A DNA stretch of 64,000 bases, from assembly GCA_024803745.1 (NCBI GenBank), contig JANJXV010000043.1, positions 6,515,518 through 6,579,517 of the forward strand. The letters run 5' to 3'. Position numbers and translations under genes: made by a program. Positions within the stretch are counted from its first letter, which is position 1. The number at the start of each line of letters is the position of its first letter. The notes beneath the pieces were generated by a model. It worked only from the letters and a program-made list of their open reading frames with translations, was not told the DNA's origin and did no database searches. The stretch is from Megascapheus bottae (taxonomy: Eukaryota > Chordata > Mammalia > Rodentia > Geomyidae). This document shows positions 33,091 to 44,496 of the stretch, in pieces.

Positions 33091-33099
33091 TTAATTTCA

Positions 33100-33500
33100 A
33101 AATAGAAGTTTCTCCCTGAGTGACATATTAGTGTTACAGGAAGTCTCAACAGCCTTGACTTTCAGGATCCCATTTGTACCAAAAATGAACTGTATGAGAA
33201 ATAACCCATCATCACCATCTTACAATGAGCAACCACAGTTCCTCTGGCTCTGCTACTGAGCCATCAAGCATATTGAGGACTAGAAATGTCTTTAATGACT
33301 TAGGCGGTGCAGCTCACACAGGTGCTAGCATCCTGGAAGTAGGAAGACAAAATGTGAATGAATTTGAGGAATGAAGAATCCGTGCAGAAAGTAGAATATA
33401 AAGTAAAAGCAAATCCCCCCCGTGCCAAAAATGAGGCAATACCCCCAAAGAAACCATACAGCAATGCATGTGTTTCATGTTATGCACATTATGGGGGTGC
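33100..33500. other. No feature recognised
   Basis: Unique-looking sequence. No coding signal; CCCCCCC run near 33415. Confidence 0.4.
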
Positions 33501-33740
33501 AGTGTGTGTGTGTGTGTGTGTGTTCCAATCCTGAAGCTTGAACTCAGGACCTGTGTGCTGTCCTTGAACATTTTTGCTCAAGGCTAGTGCTCTAAAACTT
33601 GAGACATGTCTCTCTTTCATTTGCTGGCTAACTGGAGATGAGAGTCGTATGGACTCTCCTCTCCTGGGCTGGCTTCCATCTGTGAAGCTCAGATCTCAGC
33701 ATTTTTGAGTAGCAGGTTACAGACATAAACCACCACTCGT
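33501..33740 (-). mobile_element. SINE-B, antisense, with (TG)n at its tail
   Basis: A (TG)n tract (33502-33522) occupies the place of the A-tail complement, followed by tail, linker and a decayed head complement (CAGCATTTTTGAGTAGCAGG). Confidence 0.88.
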
Positions 33741-33775
33741 GCTTAGATAAAGGAATACTTTTTATTGTTTTTTGT

Positions 33776-33952
33776 TTTATTTTACCAGTCCTGGCGCTTG
33801 AACTCAGAGCTTATCTCGAGCTTTCTCAAGGCTAAAGCTCTACCACTTGACCCAAAGCACCACTTTTTCTATTTATCTGGTACAGAGAATCAAACCTGGG
33901 TCTTTGTGCATGCTAGGCAGGCACTCTACCACTAGGCCAAACTCCAGGCTCC
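33776..33952 (-). mobile_element. SINE-A, antisense
   Basis: Shortened antisense dimer; right monomer complement GCTCTACCACTTGACCCAAA, left complement CTACCACTAGGCCAAACTCC. Confidence 0.92.
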
Positions 33953-34208
33953 TTTTTTATTGTTTATGGACATAATTTATCAATGTATGATTCATCTATC
34001 AAGTAAGTCACCCCTTTGAATAATACCCTATTGTATAAATATTTCTTGTTTTGCCTATCTAGTCATCAGTTAATGGAAATTTTGGATTATTTCCAATTTG
34101 AGGCTATTATACTTCTGCTATCGATCAATCCTTGAGGGCTAGACATTCTCTAAAGTCTTGGCTTCTTTTTGAATGGATGAATAGTGAATGTAAGGATCAA
34201 GTTCTTAA

Positions 34209-34212
<4 letters not shown>
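33953..34212 (-). mobile_element. Possible very old L1 3' fragment
   Basis: The words TTAATGGAAATTTTGGATTATTTCC and GAGGCTATTATA recall the complement of an L1 ORF2 C-terminal region, in which the same spot reads like TGGACATTTGGGTTGG. Weak; could be unique sequence. Confidence 0.3.

Positions 34213-34260
<48 letters not shown>
34213..34260 (+). repeat. (TC)n microsatellite
   Basis: About 24 CT units, next to a SINE tail complement; probably grew from it. Confidence 0.97.
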
Positions 34261-34263
<3 letters not shown>

Positions 34264-34475
34264 GTGTGGGTCATGGAGCCTAGGCTCTGTCCCTGTGCTC
34301 GTTGTGCTCAAGGATATCACTCTTCCATTTGAGCCACAGTGCCACTTCCAGTTTTCTAGTGGTTAATTGGGCATAAGAGACTCACAGACATTCCTGCTTG
34401 GGCTGGCTTTGAACCATTATCCCCAGATCTCAGCCTCCTGAGTAGGTAGGATTGAAGTCATGAGCCACTGTTGCA
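34261..34475 (-). mobile_element. SINE-B, antisense
   Basis: Tail complement, TAGTGGTTAATTGGGCATAA linker complement, and head complement CAGCCTCCTGAGTAGGTAGG. Confidence 0.92.
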
Positions 34476-34649
34476 AAGTAATATTTCTTGACCTGGTTCA
34501 AAATTATTACAGAGGCCCTTGCCAACAGCAAGCACAACTGTTCACTGAGCCTTGGACAGAAGATCCATACAGAATGGGTAGTCAAGATCGCTTTGAATTC
34601 CCACTTCAGACCCAAGTGGGAATGCATTTAATAGCATCAAAAATGACTT

Positions 34650-34888
34650 AGTCAGACACCAGTATTCACACCTGTAATGCTAGCTACCCAGGAATCTGAG
34701 ATCTGAAGATCATGGTTTAATGTCAGCCCAGGCAGAAAAGTCTGTGAGATTCTTATCTCCAATTAACTACCATAAGTCTGAAAGTAGGGCTATGGTTCAA
34801 GTGACAGAGTGCTAGTCTTGAGAAAAAAAACCCTCAGGAATAATGCCCATTCCCTGAGTCCAAGCCCCAAGGCCTGCACAAAATACAA
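34650..34888 (+). mobile_element. SINE-B
   Basis: Head CACACCTGTAATGCTAGCTA, linker TCTCCAATTAACTACC, tail GGTTCAAGTGACAGAGTGC. Confidence 0.91.
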
Positions 34889-35083
34889 AATCCTTCAATT
34901 ACATTTGACCACATTATAGGCAAATATAGATGATAAGGAACAAATAAACAATTGATAAAGTTCCATGAATGTCAAGAAGGGTGAGCTAAACACTAAGTAG
35001 GAAAACAGATTTTAGCAAAAATAAATTTAATGGGAAGGTTGCTAGTTGGGGCGAGGGCAGGTGGATGAATCAAAAAAGAACAA

Positions 35084-35266
35084 AGGGGCTGGGAGTTTGT
35101 TTTAGTGGTAGAGTGCTAGCATGCATGAAGACCCAAGTTTGACTCCTCAACACAACATACATAGAAAAGCCAGAAATGGTGCTGTGGCTCAAGTGGTAGA
35201 GCTCTAGCCTTGAGGAAAAAGCCCAAGGACAGTGCTCAGACCCTGAGTTCAAGCCCCAAGGCTGGC
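35084..35266 (+). mobile_element. SINE-A with 12-bp TSD
   Basis: Dimer starting GGGGCTGGGAGTTTG. AAAAAAGAACAA at 35072-35083 is repeated at 35267-35278. Confidence 0.94.
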
Positions 35267-35421
35267 AAAAAAGAACAACAGACAATGTGTATCTGTGATA
35301 ACAGAAGTGGGAAACCTCAAATTAATTTTTTATGGGAGGAATAGTCAAGATGTGAAGAATGATGGTAGAGGTAGCGGTGATGAAGAACTGGGCAGGTCAA
35401 ATTTAACACTAAGTAGAAATG

Positions 35422-35568
35422 AGTACCAGTGGTTTAACACCTGTAATCTCAGAAACTCAGAAGGCTGAGATATGAAGATCAAGGTTCAAAGCTAGCCTGG
35501 GCAAGAAGAGACTCTTATTTCCAACTAGGCAGCCAAAAGCCAGAAGTGGTATTGTGGTACAAGAGGTT
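35422..35568 (+). mobile_element. SINE-B, 3' truncated
   Basis: Head (CACCTGTAATCTCAGAAACT) and linker, then only the beginning of the tail (GGTATTGTGGTACAAGAGG). Confidence 0.8.
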
Positions 35569-35621
35569 TGTGGCTTCAGCAGAGCTCTGAATCTTAGATG
35601 AGTGAACAAACCCCTATCTTG

Positions 35622-35685
35622 CAAGGAACGATGGTTCACACCTGTAATCCTAGCTACTCAGTAGTCTGAGATATGAGGATGCAGG
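35622..35685 (+). mobile_element. SINE-B head fragment
   Basis: Only the 7SL-like head (CACCTGTAATCCTAGCTACT ... CTGAGATATGAGGATGCAGG). Confidence 0.8.
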
Positions 35686-35796
35686 CCTCGAGAAGCACAG
35701 GTTTGGCATAGGATGATAAGCATAAGAAGCCAAAAATAAATACCTTGGACAGTGCACCAAAGGTAATGAGTGTCATTGGAGTACTCTGCCCCCCAG

Positions 35797-36212
35797 CTTA
35801 AATAAAGCACACTTGATGTCCCTGTTCCTCAGGCTGTAGATGAAGGGCTTCAAATAGGGTGACCACATCACATAGCACCAAGTCTTTAGGAGACTTTGAT
35901 ACTGTTGACCCACACCAGTGGCGCTTCCATAAAATAAGCACACCACAGAGATATGAGAGCCACAGGTGAAGAAGGCTTTGTATTTCCCACCTGAGAAAAA
36001 GCCTCATGATGGATGAAATAATTCTATAATCGGAGAAGAAGATTCCTGACATGGGGCAAAAACCACAGAGAACAACTAGAAAATCGTTGACAAGGTGACT
36101 AAAGAAAAGTGTCCACACAGCTGAGATGAAGAATTCAAGAAGGGTCACAAGAGAAATTTGAAATTTCCACATGCCTGAAGTTTTTAAATTGCATCACAAG
36201 CATATTGTGTAA
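35797..36212 (-). pseudogene. Olfactory receptor pseudogene, TM5-TM7 remnant
   Basis: On the minus strand the second half of an OR can be followed through several frame changes: the SQLVND/FLVV...GFCPMSGI stretch (TM5), the RIISSIMR intracellular loop, a TM6 [12 protein letters not shown] region (35940-35970) and the TM7 end with [15 protein letters not shown] text near 35810-35850. The order matches the ORs at 21173 and 60699. TM1-TM4 are missing and the 5' side runs into SINE head sequence (36213-36250). Clearly dead. Confidence 0.82.
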
Positions 36213-36250
36213 AAAGCTAGGATTACAGGTGTGAACCACCAGGGCCCTGC
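36213..36250 (-). mobile_element. SINE-B head fragment, antisense
   Basis: GCTAGGATTACAGGTGTGAA followed by CCACCAG is the head complement seen in the complete antisense copies. Confidence 0.7.
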
Positions 36251-36429
36251 AAGAAAGATAATTTCTTGTTATCTGATAAAAAAAACATACAGCAAGCTAA
36301 TTAAAATTCCTACCTTTCAGGACAGCGCTTATGGGCTTACATAAGTGCTTTTGGTTACATTCGAAGGGTTTATTTGTAAGAACCTCTCTTTCTTGCTCCA
36401 TTTGTGAATGGAAGCAACTGAGAATAGGA
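36251..36429. other. No feature recognised
   Basis: Short unique stretch. Confidence 0.35.
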
Positions 36430-36537
36430 TTCACAGAAGTGGAGCTGTGGCTCAAATGGTAGAGCATCAGCCTTGAGTGAGAAGGTACCCAGAAAAGAGA
36501 CAGTGCCCAGGCCCTGAATTCAATCCTCCCAGGATAT
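36430..36537 (+). mobile_element. SINE tail fragment
   Basis: Only the ID-like tail (GTGGAGCTGTGGCTCAAATG ... GCCCTGAATTCAA). Confidence 0.8.
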
Positions 36538-36832
36538 GGCATATACATGCATACACACAAAAATGCTTTACTTTTGCTACTTAAAGGTAACTCAGATTGA
36601 TTATTTGGTTTCCTTTCACTATGGTTTAACTGAGAAGAGGTAAAAGAAAAAATGCATGAATACTTGAAAACACATATGGGCAACTTCTTATTGGGAAAAT
36701 GAGGGAAAAAATATCTAGCACAGGAGCATTGTAGTAAGGATCTTTAAAGTTTTTAAATAGCTTAACTAGTGGTTCTAACTCTCATGTATGCATATATCCA
36801 CTTGTCTACATTTTCAACTACTCACAGGACTT
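36538..36832. other. No feature recognised
   Basis: AT-rich unique-looking sequence. Confidence 0.35.
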
Positions 36833-37055
36833 TGATAGCTTATAACTGTAACCTAGGGATTCAAGAGACTGAAATCTAAAGAACATCATTCAAAGTCAGC
36901 CCAGGTAGAAAAATGCATATGGCTCTTTATCTCCAATTAGAAAAATAAAGCCCAGAAATCCAGCTGCAGCTCAAGTAGTAGATTACTAGACTTAAGCAAA
37001 AGAAAATCATCCCTAGGATCTGAGTTTAAGCCCTAGAACTAACACTAAACAAACA
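36833..37055 (+). mobile_element. SINE-B, old
   Basis: Diverged head (TAACTGTAACCTAGGGATTC), linker TATCTCCAATTAGAAAA and tail GCAGCTCAAGTAGTAGATT. Confidence 0.82.
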
Positions 37056-37124
37056 AAAGCAAAGAAACAAGTATATATGTCTGACTTTACAAATACCCCA
37101 ATATAAACAAAGAACACAACCATG

Positions 37125-37800
37125 CAAAAGAATAAGGAACACAGATGCCATCATTTACCATAGCGAAGATAGGTGCCCCTTAGTGCATGATTGGATCAAG
37201 AAGATGTGGTATCTATACACAATGGAATTCTATGCTGCCATCAGAAAGAATGGCATCAACCCATTCAAAAGGAAATGGAAAAACTTGGGAAAATATTAAG
37301 TAAAGTAAGCCAGACCTAAAGGATCATAGCTCCCTGGTTTCCCTCATTTGCAAGAACTAGTACACATCCAAGATTCTCCTAGCTGAGGATCACAATAGCT
37401 CAAAAGCTATGTGCATATGGCCATACAGGATGAGGATATGCAAAATGAATTCCAGGATATGGAAACAAGAGGTTTATCTTTGTGTTTGTTGTTCTTAACT
37501 TACCTGTGAATGTATTTCTCTTCTCCTTCTCTCTCCCTCCATCCTTCGCTCCCTCCATATGATTTATCTTATGTTGTTACTGTATCTGACTTTGGTACCT
37601 GGTATACTGTATATAAGTTTATTTGCTTATTTGAAATGGGAAGGGAAAGGGGGAAAATCAAGATAACTGGGAGGGGTAGAGGGGGGAAGCTGGGTAAAAA
37701 TGGGAAGGGGTATCAATGTTCAAGAAATAACGTACCTGCTATCTGTAACTCCTCTATACATCACCCTAACGATAAAATACAATTTGAAAATAGAAATAAA
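37125..37800 (+). mobile_element. Old 5'-truncated L1 3' end
   Basis: The end of ORF2 (DDTIHGILCCHQKEWH-type text around GGAATTCTATGCTGCCATCA), a diverged 3' UTR with GGGAAAGGGGGAAAATCAAG and a degraded tail near 37775-37800. A different and older subfamily than the 37984 element. Confidence 0.85.
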
Positions 37801-37990
37801 AACGGATGCCAGTAGCTCACGCCTCTAATCCTAGCTTCTCAGTAGGCTGAGATCTGGAAAAAAAAAAAACATAGTTTGAAACCAGCATGGGCAGGAAAGT
37901 CTGAGAGACTCAGATCACCAATTAAACACCAAAAGGCTGGAAGTAGAGCAGTAGAGTGCTAATCTTGAACAAAAGAAACTCAGTGGAAGG

Positions 37991-37999
37991 AAGATGGCG
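37991..37999 (+). promoter_or_regulatory. YY1-like box at L1 5' end
   Basis: AAGATGGCG four bases or so into the element, as at 8849-8857. Confidence 0.65.
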
Positions 38000-39629
38000 C
38001 CGAGACAATAGGGACGCTGCCTAGCTTTCTCTGACAAAAAGAGAGAACCAGGGAGTCCCACAAGCCAACTATCTAAAGAAATCCACAACAACAAACCCGA
38101 AAAGCAACGGAGAAGGACTCAAACCGGAAAAGAAATCCAGATAAAGCTCACATCCAACTTTCTCAAAGAATTCGGAACGCGAGGACCCCTCCCCCACCTC
38201 TCGCCCAAAGCCGCGGAAAGCCGCGGAAATCGGCTGCTGGCGCCGGACCAAGCCGCAAAAAGCGGCTTGAGCGGGTGCTGGCTCCACGCGGGGAAAGCGG
38301 GGGTTGGCACTGGCTCTAATCCACGAAAAGCGGCAGCAGTGGAAGGCACCAGGATGGGAGCCCAACGGCTGCATAAACCAGCACAGAACCGGGCCAGCGA
38401 ATGGCGGAAGCAGCGGAACCCAGACGTGGAACCAAAAAGCAAGCAGCGGAGCCCAGACACAGAACACAGGCAGCGGCGGAGACCCGAGGGGAGTGAAAGA
38501 CTCCCCACCACCGTGGAGCACCCGCAGACAGACGCAGAGGCGTGAGTAATACAGCGCATCCCCAAACACATCGGGAAAGCGGAGCGGGTGCCAAGCAATA
38601 GAACTTAACTCAGACCCCAACACCCCGCCCAGAAAGACTGGCAGGAGCAGGGGGGCAAGGAATTTAGAATCCTGTCCCTTCCCTCAACAGCCCCCTCCCC
38701 CAGGCCATTGACTGGAGATTGACAGGTGGGCTACCCATAAGACCCAGAACCCCACCAAGGGAGGCGGGGCTTTCCCAACTCCAACCCGCCCAACGGGCTC
38801 AACCACCAGCCCTCTGACTGGAGACTGACAAGCAGGCAGACCCTAAAATTCAGCACCCCACCAGGGGAGGCGGAGCTGTCCCAGCTCCCACCTGCCCACC
38901 AGGCTCCTCTCCCAGGCCACTGGATCTGAGACTAGAGGGCATTGGGACCCTGCCTTACAACAGTGGGTAGGGGGTGCGGGTAAAAAGGAGCCTGCATCTG
39001 CCCCCCCTCAATTCTTAAGCGGGGCATCCTCCAGCTGGGAATCCTGAGCAAGACAGCACCGAGGGCCCCCTCCCCACAGTCACAGACTATGACAAAGCAG
39101 TGGAAACACAGCAGGGATCTGAAGGGCCGACAAGCAGCCAAGCTCCCCTTCTGAGAACCAAAAAGGCACGGCTCCACCCTTGGAGCCCACGTCCCCAGCT
39201 GGGCCCCGCCCCTGGGAACAGAGGAGTCTCCTGCTGGTCCTGCTGAGAGCCCCTGAAACTCTCAATCCCCAGACCCTTGGCTTGGGGCCTCCCCTGGAAG
39301 CAGCACAGGAAAACGTCCGCCAACCACGCTCAGACGGAAGCTCTCAGATCCATCCCATGGTCCACTGTGAGGCCACTGGTTGGGCTAAGAGCTAGTTGCG
39401 CGGCAACACATAAGTTTTATTCTAATACTTTCCAAACTTTGTACTCAAATATGCTACCTACTTACTTATCAGTGAATAATTAGACTAGTCAGTAACTGCA
39501 CAAAAAGAAAGAATGATAACACCAATCAAAACTTGTGAACATCTAGAGTCTGACAGCTACAGAGGTCTAGGTTGGACATATCTGAAAAACTATAATCGTG
39601 TTTAGTATTAATCTTGCTCCCATTTTCAA
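38000..39629 (+). other. L1 5' UTR (internal promoter region)
   Basis: GC- and CpG-rich for about 1.35 kb. It has a deletion relative to the other two copies between about 39460 and 39470, so it lacks the AT-rich ACCTCTCTCATTCTATTTTT segment. Antisense frames at 38069-38623 and 39087-39323 are shared with the other 5' UTRs. Confidence 0.85.
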
Positions 39630-40412
39630 ATGGGCAGAACAAGAAACTCAAGAAAAATGTCAAATCAAGAAACAACAACCCCCACCCCCCCACCCAATGT
39701 AAACAGCCAATGGAACAGTCACTGGCAAACCTAGAGGAGAGTCTTACAAGCGCTGTACAAATGCAAATGATAAACATAATTAATGAAAAATGTGAAAATA
39801 TAAAGAAAGAGATGAGGGAGGAAGCCATAGCTGAACAAAAGGAAACCATAAACAAGGTGATAAGTGAAAAAGAAGAAACCATAATAAAGGTTTTTCAAAG
39901 AAAGATGGATGAATTCATAGAATCCACAAATAAAAAGGTGACCGAACTCCAGCAAATGTTCAAAAAAAATAAAGCTACTGAGCTAACCACTCAAATGGAA
40001 ATCAAGGAGCTAAAGAAATCCATACATGATCTAAAAGAAGAGATGCAGGGCATCAAAAATGAGCAATCAGTAGCAAGGGAGATGAAAAATAAAGTAGATA
40101 GCTTTGATAGCAGGTTAGACAATGCAGAGGAGAGAATTTCCAGGGCTGAAGATAATTTAGTTATTATAGAGAAAGAACAGAAAATGAGTCAATCCAAATT
40201 TGGAAAAATGAGAGAGCGCACCAGGAGGTCCAAGACACAATAAGGAAGCCTAATTTCAGGCTAATTGGTATTGAGGAGGGCATGGAGAAAGAGGTCAATG
40301 GTATTGGAAATATACTTCAGGGAAACATCTCAGAGAATTTCCCAAATATCCAGAAGGGCAGGCCCATCCAGATACAAGAAGCTTTTAGAACACCAAACAG
40401 ACCTGACCAAAA
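39630..40412 (+). pseudogene. L1 ORF1, frameshifted and truncated
   Basis: The usual ATG is at 39630-39632, but a length change in the C-run near 39680-39692 shifts the frame. The coiled-coil part is then open in another frame (to 40243). A further indel near 40200-40230 shifts it again, and the RRM part is read from 40282 (GRPIQIQEAFRTPNRPDQKR). It stops at the deletion joint near 40413. Confidence 0.9.
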
Positions 40413-40462
40413 AAGAATTGGATTTGGAATCCAAAAAATGTATATAAAGAATCAACAAAACA

Positions 40463-43143
40463 AGGAGTTGGTTCTTTCAAAGAATTAACAAAATTGACAT
40501 GCCCTTAGCAAATCTTACCAAAAAAAGAAGAGAGCATATCGAAATAAACAAAATCGCAGATGAAAATGGTAATATCACGACAGAAATTACCAAGATCCAG
40601 AATATCATGAGGGAATACTTCTCAAACCTTTACGCCAACAAATTTGAGAATCTAGATGAAATGGATGAATTCCTAGCCAATATTAACATTCCCACACTGA
40701 ACCAAGAAGAACTAAGCCAACTCAACAGACCTATTTCAAGCTCTGAAATAGAAATGGCAATTAGAGAACTTCCACCTAAGAAAAGCCCAGAGCCAGATGG
40801 ATACACAGCTGAATTCTATAAGGTCTTCAAAGCAGAGCTCACACCAATACTCCTCAAGCTCTTCAACGAAATTGAAAATGAAGGTTCCTTACCAAACTCA
40901 TTCTATGAAGCTACTATAACCCTCATCCCCAAACCAGACAGAGATTCATCAAAGAAAGAGAACTATAGACCTATTTCTTTGATGAACATCGATGCAAAAC
41001 TTCTCAACAAAATACTGGCCAACCGTCTACCACAACTCATCAAAAAAACTATACACTATGATCAAACTGCATTCATCACAGGGAGGCAAAGCTGGTTCAA
41101 CACACGCAAATCAATTAATATAATTCAACACATCAACAGGAGCAAGGACAAAAATCACATGATTGTCTCAATAGACGCGGAAAAGGCATTTGACAAGATC
41201 CAACAGCCCTTTATGTTAAAAGCTCTGGAGAAACTAGGAGTCCATGGAACATTCCTCAATGTAATAAAGGCTGTGTATGAGAAACCTATTGCTAGTATTA
41301 CAATTAACGGTGAAAATCTAAAGCCATTCCCTCTAAAATCAGGAAGGAGACAAGGATGCCTACTCTCTCCACTACTTCTTAACATAGTACTAGAATTCCT
41401 AGCCAGTGCAATAAGGCAAGAAGCAAGCATAAAGGGGATCCAAGTAGGGAAAGAGGAAATAAAACTATCCCTCTTTGCAGATGACATGATTCTGTATTTA
41501 AAGAATCCTATAGACTCTACTCCCAAGCACCTTGAGCTGATTCAAAGCTTTGGAAAAGTAGCAGGCTATAAAATCAACCCTGAAAAATCAACTGCCTTCC
41601 TTTATGCCAACAGTGAGAGGAACGAGGCAATAATCAGGAAAGCATCTCCTTTCACAACAGCCTCAAAGAAAATAAAGTACCTAGGAATTAGCTTAACTAA
41701 GAATGTAAAGGACCTTTTTGACAAAAACTTTAAATCCCTAAAAAGGGAAATTAAAGCAGAACTAAGGAAATGGAAAAACCTCCCATGCTCCTGGATTGGA
41801 AGAATCAACATTGTGAAAATGACAATCTTGCCAAGAGCTATCTACAAATTCAATGCAATACCCATCAACATCCCAATGTCATTCTTTAAAGAAATAGAAG
41901 AGGCAATCCAAAATTTCATATGGAATAATAAAAGACCCCATATAGCAAAAACACTTCTTAGCAGAAAGAACAGCGCTGGAGGAATTTCAATTCCAAACTT
42001 TAGACTCTATTACAGAGCTATAATTCTCGAAACAGCTTGGTAATGGCACAAGAACAGGTCTGAAGACCAATGGAATAGAACTGAGGACCCAGATATTAAA
42101 CCACAGACCTATGGCCACCTAATCTTTGACAAGGGAGCCAAAAAAATAGAATGGAAGAAAGAGAGCCTCTTCAACAAGTTGTGCTGGCAGAACTGGTTAA
42201 GCACCTGCAGAAAACTAAAGCTGGATCCTTCTTTGTCACCTTGCACTAGAATTAACTCCAAATGGATCAAAGACCTGGAGGTAAAAGCTGACACACTAAA
42301 AACTTTACAGGAAGGAATAGGAGATACACTAGGCCTCCTTGGCACAGGTCAAAACTTTCTTAATAAGGACCAAGAATCCGAACAAATCAGAGAAAGGCTG
42401 GATAAGTGGGACTGCATTAAACTGCAGAGCTTTTGTATGGCAAAGGACATAGCTAGTAAACTAATCAGGAAGCCTACAGAGTGGGAGAAGATCTTCACCA
42501 ACCAAACAATGGACAAAGGCCTCATATCTAAAATATATCAACAACTCAAAAAATTGAATCACTCCAAAACTAACCTCCAATGTAACAAACATCCCATTAA
42601 AAATGGGCCAAAGACTTAAAGAAAGTCTTCTCTGAAGAAGAAACAAAAATGGCCTATAGACACATGAAGAAATGCTCAACATCTCTGGTCATAAAAGAAA
42701 TGCAAATCAAAACAACTCTAAGATTCTACCTCACTCCAGGTAGAATGTCCAGGATTAGGAAAACGAATGACAACAGATGCTGGAGGGGATGTGGCCAGGA
42801 GGGATCACTACTACACTGTTGGTGGGAAAGCAGTGTGTCAGTGCCTCAAAACGCTAAACATAGAACTCCCCTATGACCCAGCAATTCCACTACTCGGCAT
42901 TTACCCAACCACCCAGAAACAAGGACATACTAAACCCACTAGCACAACAATGTTCATTGCAGCACTATTCACCATAGCAAAGATATGGAAGCAACCCAGA
43001 TGTCCCTCAGCTGATGAGTGGATCAACAAGTTGTGGTATTTTTACACAATGGAATTCTATGCTGCTGTCAGAAAGAATGACATCACCCCATTTATTAGGA
43101 AATGGAAAGACTTAGAAAAAATCATATTAATTGAAGTAAGCTA
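40463..43143 (+). pseudogene. L1 ORF2, RT and C-terminal domains without endonuclease
   Basis: A long open stretch (to 42043) contains the [14 protein letters not shown], the [15 protein letters not shown] region and [11 protein letters not shown]. The stop at 42041-42043 is TAA in place of the tyrosine codon in the [12 protein letters not shown] region of other copies. The same frame goes on (42179-42619) and the C-terminal domain is split at 42619-42649 and by a deletion near 42830 to the end at 43143. The endonuclease is missing, so it could not act by the normal route even if repaired by readthrough. Confidence 0.92.
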
Positions 43144-43673
43144 GACTCAAAGGAACTTAGGCTCAGTGGTTTCCCTCATTCGTCATAATCAGTAGAAACC
43201 TTGGGCTCTACTAGCAGAGATTTGCAATAGAGCAAAAGGCCATATATAAGGCCATTTAATGTGAAGCTAATTGAAAGGACCTCCAGCATATTGAAACAAA
43301 AGCCATATAATGAATGATTGTTGTCCTTAATGTACTATGTTGTCTCTCATCTCCTTTTCTGTCCCTTGGTATCCCATATTGGTATAGTATCTCACTTTGT
43401 TATCTGATATATTGAATTTATTTGTATTTGGATATTTGAAATTTGATAGGGAAGGGGGTAAACCAAGACGGGTGGGGGGTGTGGGGGGGAGGGAAATCGT
43501 ACCAAGACATGTGAGAAGGTATCAATGTATGTGAATTAATGCACCTTCTATCTGGGAAATATCATGTAACCATTTTACTAATTACAATAAAAAAAATTAA
43601 AAAAAGAAACTCAGGGATAGCATTCAGACCATGAGTTCAAGCCCCAGGACTGGCACAAAAAAATTACCCAAAT

Positions 43674-43906
43674 AACCTGGGTGTGGTGGCCCACACCTGT
43701 AATCCTAGCTACTCAGGAGACTAAAATCTGAGGATCAAGGTTAAAATCCAGCCCATGCACAAAACAACCAGAGTCTCTTATCTCCAATTAACCTCTAGAA
43801 AATGGAAAGTGGGGCTTGGCTCAAGGGTAGAGAGGTAGCCTTGAGCTGAAAAGCTCAGGATTACAACGCCCAGGATGAGTTCAAGCCCCATTACCCATCA
43901 AAAAAG
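43674..43906 (+). mobile_element. SINE-B (copy 1 of the duplication)
   Basis: Nearly complete: CACACCTGTAATCCTAGCTA head, linker TCTCCAATTAACCTCT, tail GGCTTGGCTCAAGGGTAGAG. Confidence 0.92.
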
Positions 43907-44259
43907 AACAATCTTGCAAAATGAAACGGTGGGGGCAAACACGAACCACGTCAAGAAATACATTAAATTGTTGAAAAAATATTCATGTTCTTCCCACCTA
44001 TTTTAATAAAAAGCATCCATCAGTTATACAAGAAGGTTCCATTTAACATGTCCACATGTGAAGATGACGTAGCATGATCAAAATCAGCCCCACAAGAACT
44101 CTCTCATCTGTTCCTCTTCTGAAATCAATCTCAACAAGCTTCATTGTCCCATTTTCACACATGTACATAAAAAAGTATCAAGTCTTCCTTAAAGAAATAG
44201 AGATCTCTAATTTATCTGACAGCAAGTTCAAAATAACCATCTGAAAGACTTCCTAGGTG
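43907..44259. other. No feature recognised (copy 1)
   Basis: Unique spacer between two SINEs, repeated identically at 50656-51008. No coding signal. Confidence 0.45.
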
Positions 44260-44455
44260 AGATCAGGAGTTTGGCCCAGTGGTAGCATGCTTGTCTACCA
44301 TGCACAAAGACCCAGGTTTGATTCCTTGGTACCACATGCATAGAAAAATTCCAGAAGTGGTCCTGAGTCTCTAGTGGTAGAGCTCTAGTCTTGAGGAAGA
44401 GGCTCAAGGACAGTGCTCAGGCCCTGAGTTCAACCCCCACGACTGGAAAAAAAAG
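44260..44455 (+). mobile_element. SINE-A (copy 1 of the duplication)
   Basis: Dimer starting GATCAGGAGTTTGGCCCAGT, B box AGGTTTGATTCC, tail with two A-runs. Confidence 0.92.
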
Positions 44456-44496
44456 ACCCACCGAGCGGCTGAATACAAGTACACACAAACATCAAC

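Larger units (their letters stand above)
37984..43601 (+). mobile_element. L1 with full 5' UTR and an internal ORF1-ORF2 deletion
   Basis: 5' UTR 37987-39629, broken ORF1 (39630 to about 40413), deletion joint, ORF2 RT and C-terminal parts (40463-43143), 3' UTR and tail. TSD AAAAGAAACTCAG at 37971-37983 and 43602-43614. The deletion (about 1.5 kb) removes the end of ORF1 and the whole endonuclease domain. Its last 435 bp (from 43167) also form the start of the tandem duplication. Confidence 0.94.
37803..43665 (+). mobile_element. SINE-B split by a full-length-type L1
   Basis: The SINE head and part of its tail are at 37803-37983. The rest (GGATAGCATTCAGACCATGA ... GCCCCAGGACTGGCACAAAA) is at 43615-43665. 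The L1 between them has the SINE word AAAAGAAACTCAG as its TSD. Confidence 0.92.

Noticed and set aside
36297..36683. 128-codon minus frame as a gene
   Set aside because: It includes antisense SINE tail sequence and has no domain.
11893..40470. Internal L1 deletions as products of L1 RNA splicing (spliced integrated elements)
   Set aside because: At the joints near 11796, 11893 and 40413 the intact copies do not have GT at the supposed donor; short microhomologies explain them better.
43602..43614. Duplication edge placed at the L1 TSD
   Set aside because: The offset-6,749 identity already starts at 43167 inside the L1 3' end, so the edge is in L1 homology and not at the insertion site.
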